DNA of 64,000 nucleotides from Soehngenia sp. (GTDB taxonomy: Bacteria; Bacillota; Clostridia; Tissierellales; Tissierellaceae). The stretch covers positions 1 through 64,000 of the forward strand of contig JAGXFX010000004.1 in assembly GCA_024637045.1 (NCBI GenBank). The letters run 5' to 3'. The translations under genes and the position numbers were made by a program. This document shows, piece by piece, positions 1-8,203 of this stretch. Every line of letters begins with the position of its first letter. Within the stretch, counting starts at the first letter, position 1. The notes below the pieces were generated by a model. That model ran no database searches and was not told the DNA's origin. It saw only the letters and a program-made list of their open reading frames with translations.

Positions 1-38
1 TTAGTGATTAATTCCATTGCTTGTTGTATAATATTCAT
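1..38 (-). CDS. N-terminus of an unidentified protein, cut by the window edge
   Basis: Reading leftwards, ATG at 38-36 opens 12 visible codons (MNIIQQAMELIT) with no stop before the edge. A GGAGG at 54-50 sits 11 bases upstream, which is why I accept the start. The gene diverges from the selenoprotein gene at 203. Too little sequence is present to suggest a family. Confidence 0.4.
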   Translation of the reverse strand, partial: MNIIQQAMELIT

Positions 39-202
39 GAGAATAGATTCCTCCGTTCGTATTGGTTTTTTCCTCAAAATTAATCATACCATACGGAGCT
101 CTATTCTCTTTTATTTTTCCTACAGTTATTTTACACTAACGACGTTTAGATTCAACACATTAGGGTAGAATTATTAGAAGAGAATAAAGGAGGATAAATA
201 CT

Positions 203-442
203 ATGAATAAAAAACTATCAATCGAATATTGTACTTCCTGAGGCTATTTGGATAGAGCAGTTGCTCTTGCAGAGAATCTCCTTAACCAACACAAGAACAA
301 AGTTTCCGAACTGGTAATTATTCCATCACAAGGTGGAGTTTTTGAGATTAGGGTAAATGATAAATTGTTGTTTTCCAAAGCTGAACTTGGAAGATTTCCA
401 GAAGAAGGAGAAGCTGAAAATCTTGTTAAGGAAGCCATTTAA
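203..442 (+). CDS. SelT/SelW/SelH (Rdx) family selenoprotein, UGA-containing
   Basis: A 79-residue thioredoxin-fold redox protein of the Rdx family, read through an in-frame TGA at 239-241 as selenocysteine. ATG 203 is preceded by AAAGGAGG (186-193). The N-terminus reads MNKKLSIEYCTSU, giving the family's Cys-x-x-Sec redox motif after the first beta strand at residues 10-13. The rest (GYLDRAVALAENLL, then IPSQGGVFEIRVND and GRFPEEGE near the C-terminus) follows the usual SelW-like layout and length. A standard gene caller would start at TTG 248 and lose the active site. The gene appears monocistronic, with a terminator 4 bases after the stop. A cellular thiol-disulfide role is known only by analogy. 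Selenium insertion genes are not in this window. Confidence 0.88.
242..270 (+). promoter_or_regulatory. Candidate bacterial SECIS hairpin
   Basis: Directly after the UGA, AGAGC (254-258) can pair with GCTCT (263-267) around the loop AGTT (259-262). The loop begins 17 bases after the UGA and contains a G, as expected for a bacterial selenocysteine insertion element. The stem is short (5 bp), so structure and function are inferred from position and from the Cys-x-x-Sec context. Confidence 0.55.
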
Positions 443-446
443 TGAG

Positions 447-470
447 GGGCCATCAGGGCCCTTTTGTTTT
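447..470 (+). terminator. Rho-independent terminator of the selenoprotein gene
   Basis: GGGCC (447-451) pairs with GGCCC (457-461), followed by TTTTGTTTT. It isolates the selenoprotein gene from dnaX. Confidence 0.8.
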
Positions 471-642
471 GTTAGTGTAAAGGACGAGTTTTTTTGGTAT
501 AACTCAGCGAAAATATACTGGAGTCAAATTATGTAAAAGTATCATAAACTGAATTAACTCATAGAAAATGATAAAAATTTTCGTTTCGTTGAAACGCTTT
601 TGAATGTTTTTTGCATTATAGCAAAAAACTACATTGAAATCA

Positions 643-651
643 TGTTATAAT
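643..651 (+). promoter_or_regulatory. Extended -10 promoter for dnaX
   Basis: TG-t-TATAAT (643-651) is a consensus extended -10 element 30 bases before the dnaX start. No good -35 is seen 17 bases upstream, where the sequence is an A-run, which is usual for extended -10 promoters. Confidence 0.55.
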
Positions 652-680
652 AAAAGATATTATACAGATAGGGTGATTCC

Positions 681-2342
681 ATGTATCAGGCATTATACAG
701 ACAATACAGACCTAGGACATTCGATGAAATTTTAGGTCAAACTCATATAACCAAGATCTTAAAGAACCAGATAAAAAAAGATAATATTGGTCATGCATAT
801 CTGTTCTCAGGCACAAGGGGAACGGGTAAGACTTCTGCTGCAAAGGTTTTTTCCAGAGCAGTAAACTGTCTCAATCCACAGGATGGAAACCCGTGCAATC
901 AATGTGCGATTTGCAAGGGAATTCTCGATGAGAGCCTGATGGATGTCATTGAGATGGATGCTGCCAGCAATAGGAAAATTGAGGATATAAGAGAATTGAA
1001 GGAAAAGGTAATTTATCCTCCTTCAAAGGCAAGATTCAAAGTCTACATAATAGACGAGGTTCATATGCTTACAAATGAAGCATTCAATGCTCTTCTAAAG
1101 ACATTGGAGGAACCTCCAAGACATCTATTGTTCCTTCTTGCCACAACTGAACCAGAGCGTCTTCCTCAGACCATACTCTCAAGGTGTCAACGTTTTGATT
1201 TCAAACGACTGTCATCTGAGGACATGATATATGGAATGAAAAATATAACTGACAAGCTGGGGATAGAAGTTGAGGATAAAGTTCTTCAACTTATTGCAAA
1301 GAATTCTGACGGGGCTATGAGAGATGCATTAAGTCTTTTGGACCAATGCATTGCTTTTGAAGGTGATTCAGTATCATATGACGATGCAATAAATATACTT
1401 GGTATAGCAAATGTAGATTTGGTGTTTGACCTGGTTGATTCCATTAAATCAGAGAGCACAGAAAAAGCTCTTCTAATGGTTGATCACATGATTCAGGAAG
1501 GAAAGGATATTTCACAGTTTCTAAAGGACATGATACATCATTACAGAAATCTTATGATATCCAAGACATCAAAAAATCCTGAGACACTTATTGAGTGGGG
1601 AGAGGTTGGTCAGTATAAGGACCAGTCTGATGAGATGGAACTACATTATCTTATGTCCAGCCTTGAGGTGCTGACATCTTCAGAAAGTTCAATGAAGTGG
1701 TCAATGCAGCCGAGGATTATTCTTGAAATGGCAGTCATAAGACTTGTTAACCTGAAAAATGAATTGTCCCTTGAGGAACGGGTAAAAAGACTTGAAGAAG
1801 GAATATCAATAGAACCAGTTAAAAAAGAAGTTGCCACTACAGTAAAACCAACTCCGAGACCATCAGAGAAAAAACCTGAACCTAAGATTGAAAAGCCTAT
1901 GGTTAAAAAGACCGCGGATGATAACAAACAAGTTGTCAGTGAAAAGGATCAATTGATGGAGCCAAAAGGTGATTTAACCCTTGAAGCAATAAGAAGCTCA
2001 TGGTCAAAGGTCATGCAGATTATAAAATCCAAAAAAATAAACATATATGCCCTTGTAATGGAGGGAGAGGTTTCACAACTTCAAGGAAACAGAATAACAC
2101 TATCATACAAGGATGGATTTGAATTTCACAAAGATGCAGTAAACTCAAATCAGAACAAGGAATTTTTGGAACAAATTCTTACAGAATTTTTTGGACAGAA
2201 AATAGAACTTCTTGTTATAATGAAGGGGTGCGAAATGCCTGTTTCCGGAAGTGGGAATCAGGAAGATGAAAAGTCTGCCAAGGATGAGACCATAAACAAG
2301 GTCTTGGATTTCTTTGGCGAAGATATTGTTGAGATAAAATAA
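681..2342 (+). CDS. dnaX: DNA polymerase III subunit gamma/tau
   Basis: Clamp-loader ATPase of the replisome, 553 aa. The N-terminus YRPRTFDEILGQ is typical. Walker A GTRGTGKTS lies at residues 44-52, zinc cysteines at 63, 72, 75 and 78, Walker B with DEVH at 125-128, and the sensor/SRC motif LSRCQRF follows. Residues about 375-430 form a Lys/Pro/Glu-rich linker before a tau-like C-terminal domain. GGGTGA precedes ATG 681. It is first in the conserved dnaX-ybaB-recR operon, 14 bases before ybaB. An A6-G run at 1821-1827 falls in the linker, near where some bacteria make the short gamma form, but it is not in the classical frameshift phase. Confidence 0.97.
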   Translation: MYQALYRQYRPRTFDEILGQTHITKILKNQIKKDNIGHAYLFSGTRGTGKTSAAKVFSRAVNCLNPQDGNPCNQCAICKGILDESLMDVIEMDAASNRKIEDIRELKEKVIYPPSKARFKVYIIDEVHMLTNEAFNALLKTLEEPPRHLLFLLATTEPERLPQTILSRCQRFDFKRLSSEDMIYGMKNITDKLGIEVEDKVLQLIAKNSDGAMRDALSLLDQCIAFEGDSVSYDDAINILGIANVDLVFDLVDSIKSESTEKALLMVDHMIQEGKDISQFLKDMIHHYRNLMISKTSKNPETLIEWGEVGQYKDQSDEMELHYLMSSLEVLTSSESSMKWSMQPRIILEMAVIRLVNLKNELSLEERVKRLEEGISIEPVKKEVATTVKPTPRPSEKKPEPKIEKPMVKKTADDNKQVVSEKDQLMEPKGDLTLEAIRSSWSKVMQIIKSKKINIYALVMEGEVSQLQGNRITLSYKDGFEFHKDAVNSNQNKEFLEQILTEFFGQKIELLVIMKGCEMPVSGSGNQEDEKSAKDETINKVLDFFGEDIVEIK

Positions 2343-2356
2343 GGAGGAGATTTAAG

Positions 2357-2692
2357 ATGGCAAAAGGCGGATACCCTGGAATGGGTGGAAATATGAATAA
2401 TATGATGAAGCAAATGCAGAAAATGCAAAAGAAAATGGAAGAGGTTCAGGCACAGGTTGATGCAACTGAATTGGAAGCTACTTCAGGTGGAGGAGCAGTC
2501 AAGGTAGTTGTAAACGGAAAAAGAGAAGTCCTTGATATTAGTATCGATCAATCAGTTGTAGACCCTGAAGATGTTGAAATGCTTCAGGACCTTGTGATGG
2601 CGGCTGTAAATGAAGCATTAAGAAAAGCAGAAGAGTTTTCCAGCAAAGAGATGAGCAAGGTAACTGGAGGACTTAATATTCCAGGAATGTAG
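2357..2692 (+). CDS. YbaB/EbfC family nucleoid-associated protein
   Basis: Small DNA-binding protein (111 aa) forming dimers that bind the nucleoid; the exact cellular role is unsettled in the family. The start follows AAGGAGGAG by a normal spacing. The N-terminus is Gly/Met-rich (GGYPGMGGNMNNMMKQMQKMQKKM), then the coiled helix, the GAVKVVVNGKREV core strand pair and the VDPEDVEMLQDLV helix seen in all YbaB proteins. It sits between dnaX and recR as in most Firmicutes, which supports both the call and co-transcription. Confidence 0.96.
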   Translation: MAKGGYPGMGGNMNNMMKQMQKMQKKMEEVQAQVDATELEATSGGGAVKVVVNGKREVLDISIDQSVVDPEDVEMLQDLVMAAVNEALRKAEEFSSKEMSKVTGGLNIPGM

Positions 2693-2711
2693 TACAATTG
2701 GAGGATAAAAT

Positions 2712-3311
2712 ATGGATTATTATGCATTGCCAATCGCAAATTTAGTGGACCAGTTCTCTAAGCTTCCGGGAGTTGGACGAAAGACAGCCCAGAGATTGGC
2801 ATTCTATGTGCTGGAGATGGACCAACAGGAGGCTGAAAGACTTTCTGCAGCCATATTGGAAGCCAAGGAAAAAATCGGGTTTTGCGAAGTTTGTGGGAAT
2901 CTAACTGACAAGCCAATTTGCAATATCTGTAGCAGCCACAACAGAGATAAATCAGTTATATGTGCTGTCCAAGGTCCTAGGGATATAGTGGCCATGGAAA
3001 GAAGCAAGGAGTACAAGGGTTTGTATCATGTGCTTCACGGCACAATTTCTCCAATGGAGAATATTGGACCTCAGGATATAAGAATCAAAGAGTTGCTGCA
3101 AAGACTGGGGGATGAAGAAGTAAAGGAAGTAGTAATCGCTACAAATCCTACAGTTGAGGGAGAAGCAACTGCTATGTACATTTCAAAGCTTATTAAGCCA
3201 CTTGGGGTAAAGGTTACAAGAATCGCCCATGGAATTCCAGTAGGAGGGGATCTTGAATACTTCGATGAAGTGACTTTAGCGCGAGCAATGGACAATAGAA
3301 GAGAAATGTAG
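2712..3311 (+). CDS. recR: Recombination mediator protein RecR
   Basis: DNA-repair protein (199 aa, normal length) that works with RecF and RecO to load RecA at gaps. Visible domains in order: helix-hairpin-helix [17 protein letters not shown] (about 18-34), a four-cysteine zinc finger (CEVCGN...CNICSS, about 57-75), a Toprim domain starting at [11 protein letters not shown], and the C-terminal Walker-B-like part with [18 protein letters not shown]. Third gene of the dnaX operon; a GGAGG start site lies 20 bases after ybaB. A strong terminator follows. Confidence 0.97.
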   Translation: MDYYALPIANLVDQFSKLPGVGRKTAQRLAFYVLEMDQQEAERLSAAILEAKEKIGFCEVCGNLTDKPICNICSSHNRDKSVICAVQGPRDIVAMERSKEYKGLYHVLHGTISPMENIGPQDIRIKELLQRLGDEEVKEVVIATNPTVEGEATAMYISKLIKPLGVKVTRIAHGIPVGGDLEYFDEVTLARAMDNRREM

Positions 3312-3337
3312 GGATAAAATGTTTATCCGAAACTATC

Positions 3338-3373
3338 AGGAGTAAGCGCACAAAACAGCGCCTACTCCTTTTT
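3338..3373 (+). terminator. Terminator of the dnaX-ybaB-recR operon
   Basis: AGGAGTAAGCGC (3338-3349) pairs with GCGCCTACTCCT (3358-3369) with one mismatch, followed by TTTT. A diverged copy of the same hairpin occurs at 5498-5528. Confidence 0.85.
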
Positions 3374-3559
3374 CATACTCTTTTTTCCATTGTTATTTTG
3401 ATAGAGATTAATTCCTTATTTCCACAAAAATGGTAGAGTTAAGCTGATTTAGTGTTATAATATTGTAAACAGGAATTTAAATAATTTTGTTCTCATAAAG
3501 TGGATTGATGTAAGTAGAAATCATTCTAATATATAAGATATAACAATTGAGGAGGACTT

Positions 3560-3829
3560 ATGATTACTATTTTCAATCGCAAGGAACTTTGCACCGTTTA
3601 TTCAATGAAAGAACAGAGCAATATCCGTATAGCCTTAACAAGAAGCAATATTGAGTACTATATAAGAACCATAAACAGGATGTCCTCATCACCATTTTTC
3701 AGAGGAATGAGAAGCAGGACTGGATCATATGGGCAAAAACCAGAATTAAGTTATCAATACATATTTTATGTGCACAAGAAGGACTTCAAGAAAGCATCAA
3801 TGTTGGTAGGCAAAACATCTAAAACATAG
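3560..3829 (+). CDS. Small conserved protein, DUF2007-like (putative signal-transducing fold)
   Basis: An 89-residue soluble protein with GAGGAGG nine bases before ATG 3560. The pattern is an N-terminal strand (MITIFNRKEL), a helix with KEQSNIRIALTRSNIEYYI, a basic Ser/Arg-rich middle, and a final strand-helix YIFYVHKKDFKKA. This resembles the short ferredoxin-like DUF2007 group, in which a helix compares residues of a bound partner, but similarity is by pattern only. It stands alone between the recR terminator and a run of small membrane-protein genes. Function unknown. Confidence 0.7.
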   Translation: MITIFNRKELCTVYSMKEQSNIRIALTRSNIEYYIRTINRMSSSPFFRGMRSRTGSYGQKPELSYQYIFYVHKKDFKKASMLVGKTSKT

Positions 3830-3854
3830 CTATGGGTACTTTCGTATACCATAG
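3830..3854. repeat. Inverted repeat after the 89-aa gene
   Basis: CTATGG-GTAC (3830-3839) faces GTATA-CCATAG (3844-3854) around TTTC. There is no T-run on the plus side, so it is a hairpin of unknown role rather than a clear terminator. Confidence 0.45.
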
Positions 3855-4089
3855 TTAGTATAAGCCTCTCCAAATTAACTAACTTAAAGCACAATTAAAT
3901 GCATTATTTATGACTTTATGACGCCAAGTAGATGATCATGTCTTTGTCCTCGGGTCTTTGAGGTCCCAAACTGTGAGCTCAAAACATCCTATTATCATAT
4001 TCCTGGTCTGATCACCTAATTAGTGGATTCAAAACTTGACAGTGATTTTATATGTTTGAGTTAAAAAACACATTAGGAGGAGTTATAGA

Positions 4090-4239
4090 ATGACTGAATA
4101 CTTACCTTCGATTATTCTATTGGGAACAATCGCAATAACAATAATTCTAATAGGAGCTATAATAATTGGTTTGTATTTCATGATAAAAAAACTAATTACT
4201 TATAATGCTTCGTTGAGAGATCAGAATAAAGATAGTTAA
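4090..4239 (+). CDS. 49-residue single-pass membrane protein
   Basis: Short gene with a strong AGGAGGAG (4075-4082) eight bases before ATG 4090. The translation begins MTEYLPSIILLGTIAITIIL and continues as a long hydrophobic helix to about residue 32, followed by a charged tail ending in NASLRDQNKDS. One transmembrane segment is clear. Size and shape recall small DUF4083-like membrane proteins of Firmicutes, but I cannot assign a family. It precedes two further membrane-anchored unknowns. Confidence 0.6.
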   Translation: MTEYLPSIILLGTIAITIILIGAIIIGLYFMIKKLITYNASLRDQNKDS

Positions 4240-4360
4240 GAATACTAAGTTCATTCTACTGCAATAAGGATGAATAAAACAAACAACCGATTTCTGTGAA
4301 TAGACTAGAAACAATTTTTTTATTTAAAGTGGTATTGTTATTCTACAAAAGGAGGAAAGC

Positions 4361-4996
4361 ATGAAAATTAATATTAACAAAAAATTAGCTTTAATAATAT
4401 TTATCATTGTTATTGCAGTCCTAATAAATGTTATTACAAGAAAGACTCCCTATGAAGTAGTTGAAGGAATGCGTGATGGGGTTGAAGGATATGAGCTTAT
4501 TTCGACTAATGTAACTGATGAGGGTGAAATTCTATATACCTCAGGAGTAATCAATGAAGCTGAAGATAACATTTACTATGTAGATATGGTTAAAAATACT
4601 CTTACAGGATATAAGTGGACTGGTGGAGGAGGACATATAAATAGAGATATTGTCGAAGGGAATAAAGATTTTATAATATCAATGCAACTACTTAATGAAG
4701 AACAAGATATTACCCCAACAGCTCTTGGGATAATTTCAGACGAGAGAGTTATAGGCATAAGAATAGATGTTCTTGATGAATTATCTAATAAGGCAACCAT
4801 CTATAACGGTAGGGATGGTAACGAGAAATTCTATGTAGTACATTTTGAGAGCGAGATTGCAGATGTGTCATACTTGATAGTAAGAATAATGTATACTGGT
4901 GGCCGTGAAGTAGTATTTTTACCTTCTGGTGAAGATATGGAAAGACTCCAAGAAGGCAAACAATTATATATTAACGAAGAAAATATTGAGAAGTGA
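4361..4996 (+). CDS. Membrane-anchored extracytoplasmic protein of unknown function
   Basis: A 211-residue protein with AAAGGAGG before ATG 4361. Residues about 9-26 form one transmembrane helix with no lipobox cysteine, so it is probably an uncleaved N-terminal anchor with the rest outside. The exported part has a glycine run (TGGGGH) near residue 90 and alternating beta-type segments (RVIGIRIDVLDE, KFYVVHFESEI, SYLIVRIMYTGGREVVFL). No catalytic motif is seen. Its stop is 25 bases before a small membrane protein gene that probably shares its transcript. Confidence 0.72.
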   Translation: MKININKKLALIIFIIVIAVLINVITRKTPYEVVEGMRDGVEGYELISTNVTDEGEILYTSGVINEAEDNIYYVDMVKNTLTGYKWTGGGGHINRDIVEGNKDFIISMQLLNEEQDITPTALGIISDERVIGIRIDVLDELSNKATIYNGRDGNEKFYVVHFESEIADVSYLIVRIMYTGGREVVFLPSGEDMERLQEGKQLYINEENIEK

Positions 4997-5021
4997 AGTA
5001 ATAAAGGAGTGTAAAAAAATT

Positions 5022-5222
5022 ATGGGAAAGAACCTTGTATATTGGATGGTCAGTATTGTATTCTATGTAATTTATTTTCTAATATTTAAATATTCTATAG
5101 GGAATCTCTTTCCTATTAGTCCAATGTCTAATTTTATTATAATTTTTATTCTCACTATTATAAACATTCCATTGTCAATATTCAGTGCAGGAAAAATATT
5201 TTCAATAATTGAAAAACATTAA
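5022..5222 (+). CDS. 66-residue two-pass membrane protein
   Basis: ATG 5022 is chosen because AAAGGAGTG lies seven bases upstream. The same frame is open further left to 4929, but that part overlaps the previous gene and has no ribosome site. The protein MGKNLVYWMVSIVFYVIYFL... has two hydrophobic helices (about 6-24 and 35-58) and a basic end. It lies 25 bases behind the 211-residue gene. No family recognised. Confidence 0.6.
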   Translation: MGKNLVYWMVSIVFYVIYFLIFKYSIGNLFPISPMSNFIIIFILTIINIPLSIFSAGKIFSIIEKH

Positions 5223-5618
5223 CAGTATCAGTTGCGCAATATTTGCATTATGTTCAGCATTAATCAGCCAAGCTCCGTAATCATTATCCTGCTACAGTCC
5301 CTCCTTAAGTTCCTGCTATCCCAATCTCTTTTTCAGCTTCATTTTCTAATGTTCTTATTCTTTTAATCAGGGAAGAACATTTAGCCAATTTGTCTAAATG
5401 CTCTTCTAAATGGAGAGGAAATGTGTATTATTGGGGTAAGAAATAGAATAGGATTTTTAGATGGGGGCACCTAATATTAATGTATAATGAAAATAATAGG
5501 AGTAATCGCAATAGAGAGCACCTACTCCATGTTCATACACTTTTTAGGTATCTAAAAAGTAGAATAAAGATTTTTAAATATGCTATAATTAGCCAATTAG
5601 TAACAAGGAGATGAAAGT
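5223..5618. other. 396-bp intergenic region with hairpins and no clear gene
   Basis: No open frame with a ribosome site is seen. Contents: a 39-codon stretch on the minus strand (about 5410-5290) that looks coding but has no start; TATAAT boxes at 5483-5488 and 5584-5589; a diverged copy of the recR terminator hairpin at 5498-5528; and a perfect 9-bp inverted repeat ACTTTTTAG/CTAAAAAGT at 5539-5560. If the first TATAAT is used, both hairpins lie in the leader of the esterase gene. Confidence 0.5.
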
Positions 5619-6404
5619 ATGATTGACATGGGAGAGAGTATGATCACAATTGAGGATTTTTACTCAAAAATCCTCAACAACAGTAGGGAAATCAACATAT
5701 ATATACCATCAAGTTACTTTGAATCTATGGATAAGACATATCCAGTATTATACATGCATGATGGCCAAAATATCTTCGAGGGTGAAAGGGCATATGCTGG
5801 AGTGGGATGGAGGGTACATGAAGTACATGATGAGCTGGCTGGTAGAGGAATGATTAGAGAGCTTATAATTGTTGGAATAGACAATATGCAAGGGGATAGG
5901 TTGAGCGAATATGCCCATACGGATGGCCGGTACAAGAGAGAGAGAATCAAGGGAAAGGGAAAGCTATATGAAAGGTTCCTAATAGAAGAACTTAAGCCTT
6001 TTATTGATGAAAACTTCAGAACCTCGACTGTTGCAGAGGATACAGGCCTTATGGGATCATCAATGGGAGGACTTGTGACATTCAATATTGGATTTAGACA
6101 TCCTGATGTGTTCGGAAGGCTTGGAATAATATCTCCTTCATTCTGGTGGGGTACAAGGTCAAATATCAAGACTATTTATATGAACCAGGATGCCATTGCC
6201 AATAGTCGCATTTGGATAGATATGGGAACGAAAGAGAGAGGTTTGGATAAGTCTTTTGATAGGGTCGTTGAACATATTTTAAGTAAATGTGATAAATCAA
6301 GAGGCAATATCGAAGCCCATTGGATCATTGGAGCTGAACACACAGAGGCTGATTGGCAAAGACGGGTCCATTGGCCGTTAATTCATTTGTTTGGACTTGA
6401 TTGA
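5619..6404 (+). CDS. Alpha/beta hydrolase, putative esterase (esterase D/enterochelin-esterase type)
   Basis: Serine hydrolase of 261 aa in the PF00756-type esterase family, likely cytoplasmic since no signal peptide is present. Key features are the early YPVLYMHDGQNIF segment that forms the oxyanion-side strand, the nucleophile elbow GSSMGG with Ser148, SPSFWWG after it, and a late GAEHTEADW (His about 240) matching the catalytic His. The start at 5619 has AAGGAG ten bases upstream. A second in-frame ATG at 5640, behind GGGAGAG, is also possible. The gene stands alone. The substrate cannot be told; relatives hydrolyse acyl, ferric-siderophore or carbohydrate esters. Confidence 0.85.
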   Translation: MIDMGESMITIEDFYSKILNNSREINIYIPSSYFESMDKTYPVLYMHDGQNIFEGERAYAGVGWRVHEVHDELAGRGMIRELIIVGIDNMQGDRLSEYAHTDGRYKRERIKGKGKLYERFLIEELKPFIDENFRTSTVAEDTGLMGSSMGGLVTFNIGFRHPDVFGRLGIISPSFWWGTRSNIKTIYMNQDAIANSRIWIDMGTKERGLDKSFDRVVEHILSKCDKSRGNIEAHWIIGAEHTEADWQRRVHWPLIHLFGLD

Positions 6405-6437
6405 TAGGAAATATTCAAAATTGAACATTTTGTAAAT

Positions 6438-6641
6438 ATGTGGGGTATGATACGTATGCTTGATATAATGTTAATAATTGTAAATGTTATTTCAAGGTCG
6501 GTTTTTCTAGTGTAAATTCATAAATTCAAGGGCAATCATGAATTGAGCGGAGCTGCGAAATTTTTTATAATGGTTTCAGGAGCTGTTTTAGTAGGATTTT
6601 CAATATATTCACTTTATTCAGTTATTGCAGACTTTTATTGA
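6438..6641 (+). pseudogene. Possible decayed small membrane-protein gene with an in-frame stop
   Basis: From ATG 6438 the frame reads 25 codons of hydrophobic sequence (MIRMLDIMLIIVNVISRSVF), then TAA 6513-6515. The same frame stays open for 41 more codons and ends at TGA 6639. The second part (AAKFFIMVSGAVLVGFS, SLYSVIADFY) is clearly membrane-like. No good ribosome site precedes either part. It could be a broken gene or chance. Confidence 0.3.
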
Positions 6642-6726
6642 GATAGTTCATAAAATTTATAAATTATGAAGTACCATTAATATGAGACGAAGCATATGGT
6701 ATCAATCATATAATTGGGGGAGAACC

Positions 6727-7185
6727 ATGATTGAAATTAGACAAATTGAGCCAAGAATGACTTACGGTATTAGGCATAGTGTTCTGCGTCCGCACCAGAC
6801 ACTTGAAGATTGTAAACATGATACAGACCATGAAGATCATGCATTTCATGTTGGAGCATACTACCAGGGAAAACTTGTAAGTATTGCATCTTTTTGCATG
6901 GAAAAGCATCCTGATTTTCCTGTTGAAAAGCAATACCGACTGAGAGCTATGGCAACCCTTGAAGATTTCCGGATGTTAGGTGCCGGAAGGTTAGTGGTTA
7001 ACTACGCTGAAGAGCTTATAAAAGAGCAGGGAGTTAATTTTTTATGGTGCAATGGAAGAACTACAGTGCAAGAATACTATAGTAAATTGGGGTTTAAAGT
7101 ACACGGTAAAGTATTTGACTATCCTCCTATTGGTCTCCATATCGTTATGTTTAAATATTTAGACTTTATTGAAGCTGACATTTAA
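6727..7185 (+). CDS. GNAT family N-acetyltransferase
   Basis: A 152-residue acetyl-CoA-dependent transferase. ATG 6727 is preferred over the frame opening at 6682 because GGGGGAG lies directly upstream at the right distance. The central strand YRLRAMATLEDFRMLGAGRLVVNYAEEL carries the GNAT motif A pattern (a relaxed R/G-x-x-G-x-G/A loop), followed by WCNGRTTVQEYYSKLGFKVHGKVF, the usual motif B with a Tyr and the G-F turn. The His-rich stretch HDTDHEDHAFHVG (about 30-45) is unusual. Substrate unknown. No neighbour suggests a pathway. Confidence 0.85.
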   Translation: MIEIRQIEPRMTYGIRHSVLRPHQTLEDCKHDTDHEDHAFHVGAYYQGKLVSIASFCMEKHPDFPVEKQYRLRAMATLEDFRMLGAGRLVVNYAEELIKEQGVNFLWCNGRTTVQEYYSKLGFKVHGKVFDYPPIGLHIVMFKYLDFIEADI

Positions 7186-7331
7186 AACTGTGATAGTGTA
7201 TACTTTTTACAAATGGATCAAAAAATGTCTAAAACTGAACATTGTTTGCAACAAATGGGTATGATTAATACAAAGAAAATATTTGGAGAAAACATAGGCA
7301 ATAAACGATTCAAATCCAAAGGAGTGAAAGG

Positions 7332-7676
7332 ATGAAAAAGGCACAAAAAAGCACCCTGAAAATTTTGGTACCGGCAGTTATTATTGAACTGTACTTTTTC
7401 TACAAGAGCGGCTTTGTAATGAGTGAAATGTTCTTCTTTGTATGGTTTGTTATATTCGGCACGTTTTTCGCATTCCGATGGATAGGTGGAAGTGCAAGCC
7501 CTATGGGTATTGGGGGCAATGCCAGATTTCTTGCCGCTAAATTTGGTGAAAGCATGTTTCCAGATAAAGATACAGATAAGTTTAAAGAAAGTGACTTTAG
7601 CATGGATCTGATATTTATGTTTCTTGCAATAGCAAATCTTGTACTCTCACTAGTTTCATATTACATAGAACGATAG
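7332..7676 (+). CDS. Small three-helix membrane protein of unknown function
   Basis: A 114-residue protein with AAAGGAGTGAAAGG before ATG 7332. Hydrophobic helices are at about 9-27, 30-50 and 91-110. Between the last two lies a Gly/Ser-rich stretch (GGSASPMGIGGNARF) and an acidic-basic loop (DKDTDKFKESDF). No family recognised. It sits 26 bases ahead of the PPC-domain gene and probably shares its transcript. Confidence 0.7.
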   Translation: MKKAQKSTLKILVPAVIIELYFFYKSGFVMSEMFFFVWFVIFGTFFAFRWIGGSASPMGIGGNARFLAAKFGESMFPDKDTDKFKESDFSMDLIFMFLAIANLVLSLVSYYIER

Positions 7677-7702
7677 AAGTATAATTTGAAAGGTGTGATT
7701 TT

Positions 7703-8125
7703 ATGGAATTTGTTAAGTTTGGTAATAAATATGTCTTAAGACTAGACAAAGGAGAGGAAATTGTTGAAACCCTTAAGGAGTTTTGTAGTCAGCATGGAAT
7801 AAAGCTTGGATGGATAAAGGGAATCGGAGCTGTCGGGGAAGCTACTATAGGACTTTTTGAAACAGAAAAGAAGGAGTACCATTCAGTTGATCTAAAAGGT
7901 GATTATGAAATTACTTCACTTCTTGGGAATATATCAACCATGAATGGGGAGACTTATCTTCATTTGCACATAACCCTGGGTGATGATAAGTATACAATCC
8001 TGGGAGGTCATTTTGCAAGAGGCGTCATAAGCGCTACAGGAGAGTTTCTAATCGAGTCAATTGATGGAGAAGTGGACAGGGAATTCAATGATGAAGTAGG
8101 ACTGAATCTTTATAAGTTTAAATAA
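7703..8125 (+). CDS. PPC (DUF296) domain protein
   Basis: A 140-residue stand-alone PPC/PCC domain protein (PF03479 type). It shows the family pattern: FVLRLDKGEEIVETLKEF-like N-terminus, IKLGWIKGIGAVGEATIGLF, then LLGNISTMNGETYLHLHITLG with the paired histidines, GGHFARGVISATGEFLIE, and a short C-terminus. Bacterial members are trimeric with a metal-like His site in the HLHITL/GGH region; in plants the fold is tied to AT-hook DNA-binding proteins. The biochemical role in bacteria is not settled. Ribosome site AAAGGTGTG precedes the ATG. Confidence 0.9.
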   Translation: MEFVKFGNKYVLRLDKGEEIVETLKEFCSQHGIKLGWIKGIGAVGEATIGLFETEKKEYHSVDLKGDYEITSLLGNISTMNGETYLHLHITLGDDKYTILGGHFARGVISATGEFLIESIDGEVDREFNDEVGLNLYKFK

Positions 8126-8203
8126 AAAAAGTTTCCAAAATATTTAACAATCTTTTTAAACTCTTATAAGAATTATTAGGAATCCTTTGAGGACATAACT
8201 TAA

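Noticed and set aside
1821-1827. A6-G run in the dnaX linker as a programmed frameshift site for the gamma subunit
   Set aside because: The run is in phase AAA AAA G, not nnA AAA AAG, and I saw no clear downstream stem or upstream ribosome-like signal. Transcript slippage remains possible but unsupported.
3900-4020. Possible gene on the minus strand reading FELTVWDLKDPRTKT
   Set aside because: Very short, interrupted by stops, no start or ribosome site; treated as noncoding.
5290-5410. Minus-strand coding-like stretch of 39 codons (ending KEIGIAGT)
   Set aside because: No start codon or ribosome site, closed by stops on both sides; at most a remnant, so mentioned only in the intergenic entry.
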